From an uncultured Ignavibacteria bacterium (GTDB lineage Bacteria > Bacteroidota > Ignavibacteria > Kapaibacteriales > Kapaibacteriaceae): a DNA stretch of 64,000 nt. The notes beneath the pieces are model-generated. The model saw only the letters and a list, made by a program, of their open reading frames with translations, was not told the origin of the DNA and made no database searches. The stretch is from contig CALMZQ010000003.1 in NCBI GenBank assembly GCA_937870915.1, positions 62,001 through 126,000 of the forward strand, given 5' to 3'. Positions 18,858 through 29,047 of the stretch are shown one piece after another. How positions within the stretch are numbered: position 1 is the first letter of the stretch; the number at the start of each line of letters is the position of its first letter. A program made the position numbers and the translations under genes.

Positions 18858-21740
18858 ATGGGCAAACTCATGAGGCATCTACTTGTCCACGTCATCATCG
18901 GCTTGACAGTTTTTGGCGTTGCTCCAGCCTTCGCCCAGTTTTCTGAACAACAGGTCACTCTTGCTTGGAATGGTAGAGATCTCAAGATCCGGGCCCACCA
19001 TATCATCGTGCGCATGCGCCTTATACGCTCTGCTAAAGAGGTTTCGGCCGCTCTCCCTCAGGGATTTACGGTAGAAGGGCAATATCTGGCTCCTGAGAGG
19101 ACTGTGTACTTTCGGTCATTGAAGGTCGACGAGACAGAGCTGTTGAAAACAACTCCTCAGAAAAGAGATCTCTACGAGGCCGAAGAAAAACTTACTCGGA
19201 CCTTCTCTATTGCTCTCGATGGTGGACGTCATCCGCAATCTGCCGTGAATCTTCTTCTGACGAAATACCGAGATGTTGTAGAGTTGGCCGAACCGTGGTA
19301 CGTGGCAGACGTTTTGGACGCCCCGAATGATCCAGAAGCGTCAAGTCAGGAATATCTCCCGGTGATCAGGGCACTCGAGGCATGGTCGGTCTATGAAGGC
19401 AATGCCAACGTTGTGATAGGGATCAGTGATGATGGCGTTTCTCAAACCCACGAAGATCTTGCCCCGAACATTGCGCCGAATACAGCGGAAATCCCCAATA
19501 ACTCTGTTGACGATGACCAAAACGGATACGTCGACGACTACATCGGCTGTAACCTGACATCTGATCTGGATGGTACACTTCCTGGCAATACCTTCAACTC
19601 GGCCAACAGTGGTCATGGCACTAAGGTCACCGGTTTAGCCGCTGCAACAACCAACAATGGCAAGGGTATCATCGGTACTGGGTTCCGCTCGAGGTTCTTC
19701 CCGATGAAGGCCGGTATGCGTAATGCCAGCGGGATCATCTACGGTTATCAATCTCTGATCTATGCCGCACAACGCCGATTCAAAGTTGTAAATACCAGCT
19801 GGGGCGTTGTAAAGCCGGCTTCAGATGTAGACCAATCGGTGATCGACTATTGCACGGCGAATGATGTACTCATTGTGGCCTCTGCCGGAAATCACGGAGA
19901 TGGTTTCAGCGGTGCTGGCTGGCGAGAGTTGAACTATCCGGCTGCATATGAGGGAGTATTGGGAGTTGGTGAAACGGACCGCTTCGATAATGTAGATTTT
20001 GGTTCTGGGCTTGGGCTCAATGCGGACTTGATGGCCCCTGGTAGTGGGGCGTATACCACCGAGGTTGGTGGAGGATATACGTCAAATGGCATCAGTGGTA
20101 CATCCTTTGCATCTCCGATGGTGGCCGGACTTGCTGGACTTGTGCGCGGCAAGTATCCGCAACTCTCTGCTGCGCAGACAGCCGCCTTGATCCGCCGCAC
20201 ATCCGATGATATCTCTTTAATGAATGTGAACTATGCCCAGGTTCTCTTTGGTAGAATGAACATGCTACGTGCAGTTCAAACAGAACCGATGTCAATTCCT
20301 GCCGTGCGTATATCGCATGTGTTTACGAAGCGATCCAACGGAAGATCGGCGGATCGGTTTTTTGTTGGTGATACACTCTACATTTCGTTTGACCTCGTGA
20401 ACGATTTGGGTCCCGTCAATAACCTCACCACAAAACTTTCGATGGCCGAAGAAAATGGATGGACTATCCGGTTTTTGCAGGATGCCTCGTCAATTGGCTC
20501 ACTTGCAACCGGAGAAACAAAACGCACCGGAGACTTTATCGTTATCGTCGACGGGATCAGTCCGGATCGTCCCTTAATCTTCACACTAGATATCACAAAC
20601 GGAGACTACATAGACCGAGCGTTGTGGTATTTACAGAAGCCGGCGTTTATGACGCAGTTTGAGAATAGTCAGCTTACGTACTCCATGGGCGATAATGGTG
20701 CTGTTGGGTATAGTTCCGTTCAAACCACACGTCAGGGCAGTGGATTTGGGTGGAAGGAGGGCTACAACCTTATCTCTCCAAGCGGATTTATACTCTCAGA
20801 AAACGGAGTACGTGCTATTTCCGCATATAAGAGTAGCGAGCCATTCATCTCAGATTTTACAACGGTGAAGCCGTTCAGCGCACCACAACAAAACACGGCC
20901 ATTATGACGGATGACAATGCTGGATCCCGTCGAATAGGTGTGAACGTCACTCAGAAGTGCACCTTCCCGGGAAGTGATATTGCAGCAACAGTGTTCAGTG
21001 TTAGAGTGCAGAGTGCACCAGGCTTTAGTCTTACCGACGTAGCCTCAGGCTATTTTCTAGACTGGGACATCAGTCCCAATGGCGCGAGTAACACAACGCG
21101 CCTCGCGCCGGAAGCAATACCGGCCGCCTTGCAAGGACCCAATGCCGTTGCTCAGATGTTCAGCAGACAAGATTTCCCCGTAGCACTATGTATGGCCGCA
21201 TATAGCACTACATCAAATGCCATAGCACAATCAGCGACAATGCTCTATGATGAACGCGTTGGAGACACGGACGGACTTTCGGATAGTGACATCTCGTTGT
21301 TCTTAAAGAGTGGCACGAGCATCCAAACATCTGCAATCGGCGACCTCTCAGGTGTGATCGGTATGAGATTCGCGGGACCATTAACCGGTCAAGACTTTCA
21401 CACGTACATTGTTGTCATTGGCGTTGGAGAGACCGAGTCCGATGCAGCCCAGGTTGTGCGTGAGACGTTGATCTCACCCAACAGCGTTACGGAAGACGTG
21501 GGCAACTCAACCGTTCTGGTAATGCCACATCCTGCAACTGAACGCATGACGATCGTGAATACTGTTCCGATGTATGTGCTTGAATTGTGGGACCTCACCG
21601 GAAGAGTTGTCTTGGCTGTTGATGCAGGGGGCTCCATGAGCACCGATGTTAACGTCTCCGGACTTCCTTCAGGAACCTACACAGTGATGATGAACACCGG
21701 ATCCGCCATTATTGCACGCCCAGTTGTTGTGATACACTGA
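18858..21740 (+). CDS. Subtilisin-like serine protease (S8) with T9SS sorting domain, copy 1
   Basis: The 960-aa protein is started at 18858 because ATAGGACCGCC ends just before the ATG, and the signal peptide MGKLMRHLLVHVIIGL follows; an ATG at 18822 would overlap dnaX. The catalytic triad is visible: D191 in ISDDGVSQTHEDL, H253 in SGHGTKVTGLAA and S416 in ISGTSFASPMVAGL, plus the oxyanion asparagine in SAGNHGD. About 170 residues of propeptide precede it and ~450 residues of beta-rich domain follow. The C-terminus MPHPATERMTIV ... GLPSGTYTVMM is a T9SS type A sorting domain. It is the first of two adjacent paralogues, the second starting 1 nt after its stop. Confidence 0.9.
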   Translation: MGKLMRHLLVHVIIGLTVFGVAPAFAQFSEQQVTLAWNGRDLKIRAHHIIVRMRLIRSAKEVSAALPQGFTVEGQYLAPERTVYFRSLKVDETELLKTTPQKRDLYEAEEKLTRTFSIALDGGRHPQSAVNLLLTKYRDVVELAEPWYVADVLDAPNDPEASSQEYLPVIRALEAWSVYEGNANVVIGISDDGVSQTHEDLAPNIAPNTAEIPNNSVDDDQNGYVDDYIGCNLTSDLDGTLPGNTFNSANSGHGTKVTGLAAATTNNGKGIIGTGFRSRFFPMKAGMRNASGIIYGYQSLIYAAQRRFKVVNTSWGVVKPASDVDQSVIDYCTANDVLIVASAGNHGDGFSGAGWRELNYPAAYEGVLGVGETDRFDNVDFGSGLGLNADLMAPGSGAYTTEVGGGYTSNGISGTSFASPMVAGLAGLVRGKYPQLSAAQTAALIRRTSDDISLMNVNYAQVLFGRMNMLRAVQTEPMSIPAVRISHVFTKRSNGRSADRFFVGDTLYISFDLVNDLGPVNNLTTKLSMAEENGWTIRFLQDASSIGSLATGETKRTGDFIVIVDGISPDRPLIFTLDITNGDYIDRALWYLQKPAFMTQFENSQLTYSMGDNGAVGYSSVQTTRQGSGFGWKEGYNLISPSGFILSENGVRAISAYKSSEPFISDFTTVKPFSAPQQNTAIMTDDNAGSRRIGVNVTQKCTFPGSDIAATVFSVRVQSAPGFSLTDVASGYFLDWDISPNGASNTTRLAPEAIPAALQGPNAVAQMFSRQDFPVALCMAAYSTTSNAIAQSATMLYDERVGDTDGLSDSDISLFLKSGTSIQTSAIGDLSGVIGMRFAGPLTGQDFHTYIVVIGVGETESDAAQVVRETLISPNSVTEDVGNSTVLVMPHPATERMTIVNTVPMYVLELWDLTGRVVLAVDAGGSMSTDVNVSGLPSGTYTVMMNTGSAIIARPVVVIH

Positions 21741-21741
21741 C

Positions 21742-24555
21742 ATGCGATTCCTCGTCCACGTGATTGTGTGGTTGTATGTTGTGCAATTGTGTAGTGCGCA
21801 GCTTTCCTATCTCCCTGCTGAGCCCCCTTATCGACCTGACCCTGTTGTGTCGGGAATGATAAAGGTGAGACTCACTCCGGAAGGAGCTCTTTCTGCTGAA
21901 ACTACACTCGCATCTCTTGGACTGCACATCGTTCGCCCGCTATTGCCTTTTGAACAGTCTGTCACCTATCGTGAACTGCAAGACAGGAGTTTCCGAATGC
22001 GGTCTCGGAAGCGAGATCGTGTATTAGAGATCGAGAGCAGACTCCTGCGCACATATGTTGTGAGCTACAACAACCCCGCCATTACTCCCGAACGCATGAT
22101 CGCAATGTTGCACGTTGGGTGTGGGCCCGTTGAATGTGCAGCGCCCTGGTGTGTGATGGAGTTGGCAGGTGAGCCAAATGATCCGCAACGAGATAGGCAG
22201 GCACTCTTGCGCACAATTAGCATCTTCGATGCATGGGATGTAGAGTCGGGCTCTGATACTGTTGTGATCGGCATCAGTGATAGCGGACTGTTTCAAGACC
22301 ACGAAGATCTTCGATCAGTTTTGTATGAGCGAACGAGAGAGATCCCAGATAACGAACTCGACGATGACGGCAACGGTTATGTGGATGATAATAGGGGTTA
22401 CAATCTCTGCGCAGTAGCCGGAGACATGTCATTTGGCAACACCTTTAACCCGAACAATAATCACGGTACAGGAGTAGGGGGCATCTGTGGTGCCGCAGTG
22501 AATAACAACATCGGTATCTCCGGAATCGCACGGAACTGCAGACTCTTTCCACTCCGTACGATGCCCGACAACAGCACTGGCATTGTATACGGGTACGAGT
22601 CCATCATGTATTGTGCGTTGAATGAGATCGATGTTGTGAATTGTTCATGGGGCGGTCAGTCTCCCTCTTGCATAGATGAGGATGTGGTTGCCTACGCCAT
22701 TGCACGTGGGACAGCAGTTGTTGCAGCGGCAGGCAATCATGGATCAGCATCGCCATTCTACCCGGCCAGCTATCCTGGGGTGCTCAGTGTTGGCGTGGTA
22801 GATCCGGCGGATAATGTGATCTCGATGTCGGGTCATGGTCCACTGGTGGATGTGATGGCTCCCGGTCACGACTCGTGGACTACAGACAACAATGGACTCT
22901 ACTTTGGTTTCTGCTGCACGAGCGGATCGGCGCCCATCGCATCTGCCCTTGTTGCCTTGGTTCGTTCAAAGCATCCAATGTTGGATCCGTTGGAGGCATG
23001 CGCAATGGTGCGTGAAGGAGTTGATGAACGGCCTTGGAAGGACATTCCTGTCACAATTGATTCCTTGTTGTTGCCTCGCGGTAGAGTGAATGCACTTCTC
23101 GCTGTAATGAACAGTCCAGACTCCGTTGTATCCATCGCTCTCGATACCGTGGCGTTTCGTGCAGCAAGTGGTGCACAACGCTGGACGGTAGGAGATACGG
23201 TGCTTGCAACGGTTTCTATGACGAATTCTCTTGCACCATGGACGATATCCCAACGAAGCAACGTGGCATTGGCAGGCACTTCACTACCCGGAGTACGTCC
23301 CGTCACAACGTCCACTGAACTCGGCATAAAAGCAAAACGAGGAGAAGACATAACTCTATCGCCCCTTTCTTTTATTGTGGAAAGACAAACCGATACGGCT
23401 ACGTATGCCGTTGTAGACCTCATTGGCTTTGACGTCAACGATGTTCCCGTGGATCGTCGATTTTCGTTTTCCATCACACCGTCTCCGGCATTTACAACGT
23501 TGTACAACCAGCGTATGCTCGTAAGCATCGGTGATAGGGGGCGCATCGGTAACACGGACATTCAGAGAGGTCAAGGTGCAGGCCTTACATACGGCCAATT
23601 CTGCGGCCAACTCTATGAAGGGGGCTTGATGGTCTACGCCAACAACCGCGTTGTGGATGCCGTACGAGCGAAGCGAGGGGTGAATGATCATTTCCTACCC
23701 GTAAAGCGATTTGTTGCACCTGATGAACATCGCGGTATTGTCCGCGACGATGATGCGCCTGATTCGTTGAAGATCGGCGTTGAGGTAGAATTACATGTTG
23801 AGCTCGATTCAATCGCGTCATTACTTGTGATTGACGCAACAATCACGAATACGAGTACACAAACGTTGCATGACCTGGCAGTTGCTTGGTTCTACGACTG
23901 GGACCTTGGAACACAGCCAGCAAAGAATGCCACGTGGCTCTCGGGAGACGGTTCACAGGTCATTGCTTCAACAAAAGGATCCGAGCCGGTGGTGGTCCTG
24001 CGAAGTGCGTCGAGATACCAAGATGCCGAACCTGTCCACTGCGGATTAGATAACACCACTACGTATGGCGGGTTTACCACGGAGATGAAACTGAAGATCT
24101 TCCAGGATCCGGATTCCGTGCAGTATGGAGGTGTGAATGATGTCTCGGCCATCGTAGGTATGAGATTCACAAGCCCCGTACCACCTGGACATCGCAGATC
24201 GTTCCGGCATGTAGTTGCTATCGATACTACCATTGAGAATGCTATGGAAATCGCTTCGAAAGGCGACGCTCAGGCACTACCCGTAGATACGCTCTTTGTG
24301 TCGGGTGGAACACTCGTCTTTCCAAATCCAACGGCCTCAGTGCTCTACGTTCCGGTAGAGAATGTCACGGTAGGCACGGCTGTTTTCACGATCCATAACG
24401 CGCTAGGACAGATCGTGCAGCAGCTTTCTCCGCGTAACGTTTCTTCGGCCTTTATCCAGCCCTTAGACGTAAGTGACTTGGCGTCCGGGACATATGAGAT
24501 TCGGTACTCAGACGATGTTCTGTTTCGCTCTTGGTCATTCGTTGTTGTTCGGTAG
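21742..24555 (+). CDS. Subtilisin-like serine protease (S8) with T9SS sorting domain, copy 2
   Basis: The 937-aa protein shares its layout with copy 1: signal peptide, propeptide (YRELQDRSFRMRSRKRD versus the KVDETELLKTTPQKRD region of copy 1), protease domain and C-terminal tail. The triad is D180 in ISDSGLFQDHEDL, H241 in NNHGTGVGGICGA and S396 in TSGSAPIASALVAL; the last differs from the standard GTS(F)ASP by a shortened loop and SGS instead of GTS. Extra cysteines (CGPVECAAPWC, FCCTSG, MYCAL) are absent from copy 1 and suggest disulfides. The tail VFPNPTASVLYVPV ... LASGTYEIRY is a T9SS sorting domain. The order and 1-nt spacing point to an old tandem duplication with co-expression. Confidence 0.88.
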   Translation: MRFLVHVIVWLYVVQLCSAQLSYLPAEPPYRPDPVVSGMIKVRLTPEGALSAETTLASLGLHIVRPLLPFEQSVTYRELQDRSFRMRSRKRDRVLEIESRLLRTYVVSYNNPAITPERMIAMLHVGCGPVECAAPWCVMELAGEPNDPQRDRQALLRTISIFDAWDVESGSDTVVIGISDSGLFQDHEDLRSVLYERTREIPDNELDDDGNGYVDDNRGYNLCAVAGDMSFGNTFNPNNNHGTGVGGICGAAVNNNIGISGIARNCRLFPLRTMPDNSTGIVYGYESIMYCALNEIDVVNCSWGGQSPSCIDEDVVAYAIARGTAVVAAAGNHGSASPFYPASYPGVLSVGVVDPADNVISMSGHGPLVDVMAPGHDSWTTDNNGLYFGFCCTSGSAPIASALVALVRSKHPMLDPLEACAMVREGVDERPWKDIPVTIDSLLLPRGRVNALLAVMNSPDSVVSIALDTVAFRAASGAQRWTVGDTVLATVSMTNSLAPWTISQRSNVALAGTSLPGVRPVTTSTELGIKAKRGEDITLSPLSFIVERQTDTATYAVVDLIGFDVNDVPVDRRFSFSITPSPAFTTLYNQRMLVSIGDRGRIGNTDIQRGQGAGLTYGQFCGQLYEGGLMVYANNRVVDAVRAKRGVNDHFLPVKRFVAPDEHRGIVRDDDAPDSLKIGVEVELHVELDSIASLLVIDATITNTSTQTLHDLAVAWFYDWDLGTQPAKNATWLSGDGSQVIASTKGSEPVVVLRSASRYQDAEPVHCGLDNTTTYGGFTTEMKLKIFQDPDSVQYGGVNDVSAIVGMRFTSPVPPGHRRSFRHVVAIDTTIENAMEIASKGDAQALPVDTLFVSGGTLVFPNPTASVLYVPVENVTVGTAVFTIHNALGQIVQQLSPRNVSSAFIQPLDVSDLASGTYEIRYSDDVLFRSWSFVVVR

Positions 24556-24557
24556 AG

Positions 24558-24565
24558 TATCTTTG
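24558..24565 (+). promoter_or_regulatory. TATCTTTG -7 promoter box
   Basis: Exact TAnnTTTG match ending 5 nt before the ATG at 24571, inside the 15-nt gap after the protease gene; no Shine-Dalgarno is present. It suggests an internal promoter giving a leaderless enoyl-CoA hydratase transcript. Confidence 0.5.
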
Positions 24566-24570
24566 ACTTC

Positions 24571-25338
24571 ATGAACACCGTTCTTACGTCGGTTGCGGAT
24601 AGTATCGGTACGATCACTATGAATCGGGCCGAAAAACGAAATGCGCTCAGCTCTGAACTCGTTACGTCCTTGCACGAGGCTTTCCTGCAAATGTCTACAG
24701 ACGAATCTGTAAAGGTGATCGTTCTCACCGGCGCGGGTTCGGCTTTTTGCGCCGGTGCTGATTTGACATATCTCCAGCGCATCTCTCAAAATTCTCCGTT
24801 GGAGAATCTGGCAGACTCTACAGCACTGAAGAACATGTTTCAGTCCATTGTGGACTGCCCAAAGCCCGTAATCGCAATGGTACACGGTGCCGCCATTGCC
24901 GGCGGATGCGGATTGGCTACAGTATGCGATATCGTGATCGCCGGGAGAGAAAAGGCCCTCTTTGGATATTCTGAAGTGCGCATTGGTTTTATCCCGGCCA
25001 TCGTCTTAGTCTATCTCGTCCGCAAGATCGGAGATACACAGTCAAGGCGGCTTATCCTCACTGCCGAGAACATCAGTCCAGAAGAAGCTTTGCGCCTAGG
25101 CCTTATTACGAAGGTTGTTGATGATGGCTCTCTAGAGGAAGAGACATGGGCCATGGCTCGTTCGATCGCCAAGAACAGTGGGTCTGCTATGGCCATGAGT
25201 AAGATGATGCTCGGTGCCGTTCAAGGCATGTCTATGGACGCCGGACTACACTATGCAACTGTTATGAACGCCTTGGCAAGACAGACAGACGACTGCAAAA
25301 AAGGAATCGAATCATTTCTGAATTCATCGAAGGGTTGA
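24571..25338 (+). CDS. Enoyl-CoA hydratase/isomerase family protein (LiuC/methylglutaconyl-CoA hydratase-like)
   Basis: The 255-aa protein has the crotonase-fold landmarks: NRAEKRNALSSEL near the N-terminus, LTGAGSAFCAGADL and HGAAIAGGCGLATVCDI (oxyanion hole), and YSEVRIGFIPAIV carrying the catalytic glutamate. SEVRIGFIPA resembles methylglutaconyl-CoA or related short-chain hydratases, but the substrate is not assignable. It acts on CoA thioesters in the cytoplasm. It is preceded by a probable own promoter and followed after 4 nt by a secreted-protein gene that starts with GTG. Confidence 0.85.
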   Translation: MNTVLTSVADSIGTITMNRAEKRNALSSELVTSLHEAFLQMSTDESVKVIVLTGAGSAFCAGADLTYLQRISQNSPLENLADSTALKNMFQSIVDCPKPVIAMVHGAAIAGGCGLATVCDIVIAGREKALFGYSEVRIGFIPAIVLVYLVRKIGDTQSRRLILTAENISPEEALRLGLITKVVDDGSLEEETWAMARSIAKNSGSAMAMSKMMLGAVQGMSMDAGLHYATVMNALARQTDDCKKGIESFLNSSKG

Positions 25339-25342
25339 AGCT

Positions 25343-26266
25343 GTGGTTGGGACAACATTTGCAATACGACGAACCATAATGATACTTGCTGTGTGTGCGA
25401 TGGCCTCGACCATTGCCATGGCACAACAAGCAAATCTCAATTTAGAGGGCTTCGTCCGAGATGAATCAACAGGACAACCCGTTGGTTGTAAAATCTTCAT
25501 CTTTACGCCATCCGGAAAACGCATCTCCATTTCTTCGAACTCTAAGGACGGCTCGTATCTCCAGACGCTTTCCGAAGCCGGCACACATAAGCTCGCTCTG
25601 TCCGGATACAACATCTACCGTAAAGAAGTCAACGTAGAGATCCCTGTTGCTCAGAAGTACCGGATCATCAAGAACGACATTACCGTTCGTTCACTTGTTG
25701 AAGGGGCTTCTTTAGGCGTAGTACAACATGGGTTTGATAAAAACTCGTCAAATCTGTCTGAGCCCGGTAGGAAACAGATCACCGACGTTGCCGATATCCT
25801 ACGTGCTAACCAGGAGATGAATGTTGTGATCAGTATTGCTCCGGACGAAGATCAATTGGCTTCTTTGAAGGCAAAGTCAGATGCAGAATACAAGAAACAA
25901 CATGACGCCTGGGCAAAAGCAATAAAGAAGGTGAAGAAGGGGCAGACACCACCGGAAGAACCCATTCGTCCGGCAAATCCCGCCGACCCGAACATTCAGC
26001 TTGTGCAGGAGCGCATCACCGTGGTGAAACAACTGTTGAGGGACGTAAAATCTGGTGATGTTCGAATCTCGTATGTCTCCGTGCCATTGCCTGCATCTGT
26101 TGTCCCTGTGACTCCTACGCAAGTAGTTGTGAAGGACAAAAAGGCGAAGAAGCCAAAGAAGGGTGCCGCAAAGGCATCACCCCAAGCCGAGATACCCGTA
26201 ACATCGGCCGCACACATTCCCACCCTTACTGTCAAGGTTGGAAAGGTAAAGAAGCTCTACGATTGA
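25343..26266 (+). CDS. Secreted protein with carboxypeptidase-regulatory-like N-terminus and lysine-rich tail (hypothetical)
   Basis: The 307-aa product starts with GTG at 25343 (AGGGTTGAAG upstream), giving a signal peptide that ends near TIAMAQ; an ATG at 25379 would shorten it to MILAVCAMAS. Residues ~35-110 (LEGFVRDESTGQPVGCKI ... SNSKDGSYLQTL ... HKLALSGY) match the beta-sandwich of carboxypeptidase-regulatory-like domains found in envelope proteins. Residues ~130-240 (FDKNSSNLSEPGRKQITDVADIL) recall OmpA-type segments, but the full motif is not convincing. A Lys/Pro/Ala-rich segment (KDKKAKKPKKGAA) precedes the end. Periplasmic or outer-membrane location is inferred; the function is unknown. 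Confidence 0.6.
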   Translation: MVGTTFAIRRTIMILAVCAMASTIAMAQQANLNLEGFVRDESTGQPVGCKIFIFTPSGKRISISSNSKDGSYLQTLSEAGTHKLALSGYNIYRKEVNVEIPVAQKYRIIKNDITVRSLVEGASLGVVQHGFDKNSSNLSEPGRKQITDVADILRANQEMNVVISIAPDEDQLASLKAKSDAEYKKQHDAWAKAIKKVKKGQTPPEEPIRPANPADPNIQLVQERITVVKQLLRDVKSGDVRISYVSVPLPASVVPVTPTQVVVKDKKAKKPKKGAAKASPQAEIPVTSAAHIPTLTVKVGKVKKLYD

Positions 26267-26336
26267 GTGCCTGTGAATAACCTCTCTCCAAGAGCGATGA
26301 CCTGCGGCAGTATATTTCTTGGGTAAAAAAGTAACA

Positions 26337-26352
26337 GAACACCGCGGTGTTC
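26337..26352 (+). promoter_or_regulatory. 16-bp perfect palindrome upstream of clpC (candidate operator)
   Basis: GAACACCGCGGTGTTC is an exact palindrome 41 nt before the clpC ATG, downstream of a TATATTTC stretch (26311 onward) that could be the -7 region. The position is that of a repressor site in the 5' leader; the cognate regulator is unknown. Confidence 0.4.
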
Positions 26353-26393
26353 GTCTTTTAAGGGAACAGACCACGTTCCAAGGGACATCCGCC

Positions 26394-28907
26394 ATGGAAG
26401 GCAACTTTTCAAACCGTGTTCAAGACGTCATCCGGCTTAGCCGAGAAGAAGCGTTGCGGCTCGGACATGACTATATCGGAACGGAGCATCTGCTGCTCGG
26501 TATCATTCGCGAAGGTGAAGGTATCGGAGTGAAGATCCTCCGTAATCTCGGTGTAGATCTCAGCAAGCTCAAGCGGGCGGTAGAAGATACCGTGCGATCC
26601 ATGAGTGGACCATTAACGATCGGGAACATCCCGCTCACCAAACAAGCAGAAAAGGTCCTCAAGATCACGTATCTGGAGGCGAAGCTCTATAAGTCCGATG
26701 TGATCGGTACCGAACACCTACTACTTTCGTTGTTGCGGGACGAAGACAACATCGCTGCTCAGATCCTCGGTCAGTTCTCGGTGAACTATGATGCCGTGCG
26801 CAAGGAACTTGATGCCTACCTCAGCGGTAAACCCAGCTCAGGGCCGCAACGTCAAGAAAAGGGCACAGGTCGGACAAAATCTGCTCCAGAACGCGCGAAG
26901 ACGCCCGTACTGGACAACTTCGGGCGGGATCTGACGAAGCTTGCAGTAGAAGGTAAACTGGACCCCGTTATCGGCCGTGAAAAGGAGATTCAGCGTGTAG
27001 CTCAAGTCCTTTCACGACGTAAGAAGAACAACCCAGTACTCATTGGAGAGCCTGGTGTTGGCAAAACGGCCATCGTGGAGGGTCTTGCCTTGCGCATCAT
27101 TGACCGCAAGGTGTCCAGAGTCCTCTTTGACAAACGGATTGTGACCTTGGACCTGGCTGCACTGGTTGCAGGTACCAAATACCGCGGTCAGTTCGAAGAG
27201 CGTATGAAGGCCGTGATGAATGAGCTAGAGAAGGCTAAGGACGTTATCCTCTTCATTGATGAGCTCCACACCATCGTTGGAGCAGGGGGCGCAAGTGGCT
27301 CTCTCGACGCGTCGAACATGTTCAAGCCTGCCTTGGCGCGGGGGGACATCCAATGTATCGGCGCAACTACGCTAGATGAATATCGGCAGTACATCGAAAA
27401 GGATGGAGCTCTTGACCGTCGATTCCAGAAGATCATTGTAGAGCCCCCTACTCCTGAAGAAGCTGTGCAGATACTCACTAATGTGAAGGATCGTTACGAG
27501 AAACACCACGGCGTGCGGTACTCTGATGAGGCTGTAAAGGCCTGTGTCGTAATGGCCGACAGATACATCACGGACCGATTCCTACCGGACAAAGCTCTTG
27601 ATGTTATGGACGAATCTGGTGCTCGTGTGCACCTGGCACACATCCATGTGCCGAAGGAAGTCCTTGAACTCGAAGAAAAAATCGAAGAAGTGCGTGTGTT
27701 GAAGAACAGCGTTGTGAAGTCGCAGAACTTCGAAGAAGCTGCTCGGTTGCGCGATCTGGAGAAGAAGCACCAGGCGGATCTTGAGCTTGCTAAGGAAGAC
27801 TGGGAGAACAAGGCCGGCGATGTTGTTTTTGACGTAACAGAAGACGACGTGGCAGACGTGATCGCAATGATCACCGGGATCCCTGTGAACCGTATTGCTG
27901 AAGGAGAGACCGCAAAGCTCCTGAAGATGGCAGAGGAACTTAAAACACAGGTGATAGGGCAGGATGAGGCTGTGGAGCACCTTGCAAAGGCCATCCGCCG
28001 TGCACGTGCCGGGCTCAAAGATCCAAACCGCCCTATCGGCTCATTTATGTTCTTGGGTCCAACAGGAGTTGGGAAGACGGAATTAGCAAAAGCGCTATCG
28101 CGCTACATGTTCGATAGTGAAGACGCACTCATTCGCATCGATATGTCTGAGTACATGGAGAAGTTCTCCGTCTCCAGACTTGTGGGTGCTCCTCCGGGAT
28201 ACGTTGGGTATGAAGAAGGCGGACAACTCACGGAGAAGGTGCGACGCAAACCGTATTCGATCATCTTGTTGGATGAGATCGAAAAGGCACATCCGGATGT
28301 TTTCAACATTCTCCTACAAGTTTTCGATGACGGTCAGTTGACTGATGGACTCGGAAGACGTGTCGACTTCAAGAACACCATCATCATCATGACGTCTAAC
28401 GTTGGCATGCGTGATGTGAAAGCCGGCGGTAAGATCGGCTTTACAACCGATGCAGTAGACGATGACTATGAGAATATGAAGTCCACCGTTGAAGAAACGA
28501 TGAAACGTCTCTTCAATCCGGAATTCATAAACCGTATCGATGAGTATGTGATCTTCCGCTCCCTCAAAAAGGAGCATATGTACAAGATCATCGATCTGCA
28601 GCTCAAGCGTGTGCTCAAAAGACTCGAGTCGCGCGATATCACAATCGATCTGGCAAAGTCCGCCAAAGACTACCTTGCCGATAAAGGCTTTGATGAAAAG
28701 TATGGGGCACGCCCCCTTCGCCGTACCATTCAACGGTTTGTTGAAGATCCGGTAGCCGAAGAACTTCTGAGAGGTCACTTCACGGACGGTGCCCAAATCA
28801 AGGGCAAGCTCGACAAAAAAACGGGGCTTCTTGTTTTCTCTGCTGCCAAGGCTAAGGGTGGAGACACACAGGAGGAACCAGAAGAGGCCGAAGCTCACGA
28901 GGAGTGA
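26394..28907 (+). CDS. clpC: ATP-dependent Clp protease ATPase subunit ClpC
   Basis: The 837-aa protein starts at ATG 26394 ([16 protein letters not shown]), preceded by AAGGGA. The N-domain (residues ~1-145) has the two Clp repeats ([17 protein letters not shown]). AAA domain 1 has Walker A GEPGVGKT near residue 218, and AAA domain 2 has Walker [15 protein letters not shown] near 555 with Walker [14 protein letters not shown]. Between them, LEEKIEEVR ... [16 protein letters not shown] is the UVR/middle domain of ClpC. It unfolds proteins for ClpP and disaggregates them. A 32-nt hairpin terminator follows. Its last ~730 bp occur again at 30020-30755. Confidence 0.97.
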   Translation: MEGNFSNRVQDVIRLSREEALRLGHDYIGTEHLLLGIIREGEGIGVKILRNLGVDLSKLKRAVEDTVRSMSGPLTIGNIPLTKQAEKVLKITYLEAKLYKSDVIGTEHLLLSLLRDEDNIAAQILGQFSVNYDAVRKELDAYLSGKPSSGPQRQEKGTGRTKSAPERAKTPVLDNFGRDLTKLAVEGKLDPVIGREKEIQRVAQVLSRRKKNNPVLIGEPGVGKTAIVEGLALRIIDRKVSRVLFDKRIVTLDLAALVAGTKYRGQFEERMKAVMNELEKAKDVILFIDELHTIVGAGGASGSLDASNMFKPALARGDIQCIGATTLDEYRQYIEKDGALDRRFQKIIVEPPTPEEAVQILTNVKDRYEKHHGVRYSDEAVKACVVMADRYITDRFLPDKALDVMDESGARVHLAHIHVPKEVLELEEKIEEVRVLKNSVVKSQNFEEAARLRDLEKKHQADLELAKEDWENKAGDVVFDVTEDDVADVIAMITGIPVNRIAEGETAKLLKMAEELKTQVIGQDEAVEHLAKAIRRARAGLKDPNRPIGSFMFLGPTGVGKTELAKALSRYMFDSEDALIRIDMSEYMEKFSVSRLVGAPPGYVGYEEGGQLTEKVRRKPYSIILLDEIEKAHPDVFNILLQVFDDGQLTDGLGRRVDFKNTIIIMTSNVGMRDVKAGGKIGFTTDAVDDDYENMKSTVEETMKRLFNPEFINRIDEYVIFRSLKKEHMYKIIDLQLKRVLKRLESRDITIDLAKSAKDYLADKGFDEKYGARPLRRTIQRFVEDPVAEELLRGHFTDGAQIKGKLDKKTGLLVFSAAKAKGGDTQEEPEEAEAHEE

Positions 28908-29047
28908 ACGTCCTAGATTTGTAGAAACACAAAAGCCTCTCCCGATCACTCGGGAGAGGCTTTTTCATTTACGGATCTGGAAAGAAAGGTGGAGAGAGGT
29001 CAATCGTTGTAGAGGTCATCGGCATCACGCTTAACGTCAAAGACGCC
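28172..29047. repeat. Segmental duplication, copy 1 (clpC 3' end, terminator, lipoprotein tail)
   Basis: 876 bp recur at 30020-30895, offset exactly 1848 bp. Only six mismatches were found by reading: four synonymous ones within the first ~85 bp, one in the terminator T-run (28964) and one near the lipoprotein end (29034). Outside the block the similarity stops abruptly on the clpC side. Confidence 0.95.
28931..28965 (+). terminator. Bidirectional intrinsic terminator after clpC
   Basis: Stem AAAGCCTCTCCCGA / TCGGGAGAGGCTTT with loop TCAC, flanked by A and T runs on both sides. It lies between clpC and the convergent lipoprotein gene and can serve both. Confidence 0.9.

Noticed and set aside
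28314-28949. 211-residue minus-strand frame opposite clpC (repeated at 30162-30797)
   Set aside because: It lies opposite clpC and is duplicated only because the block is; no family match is seen.
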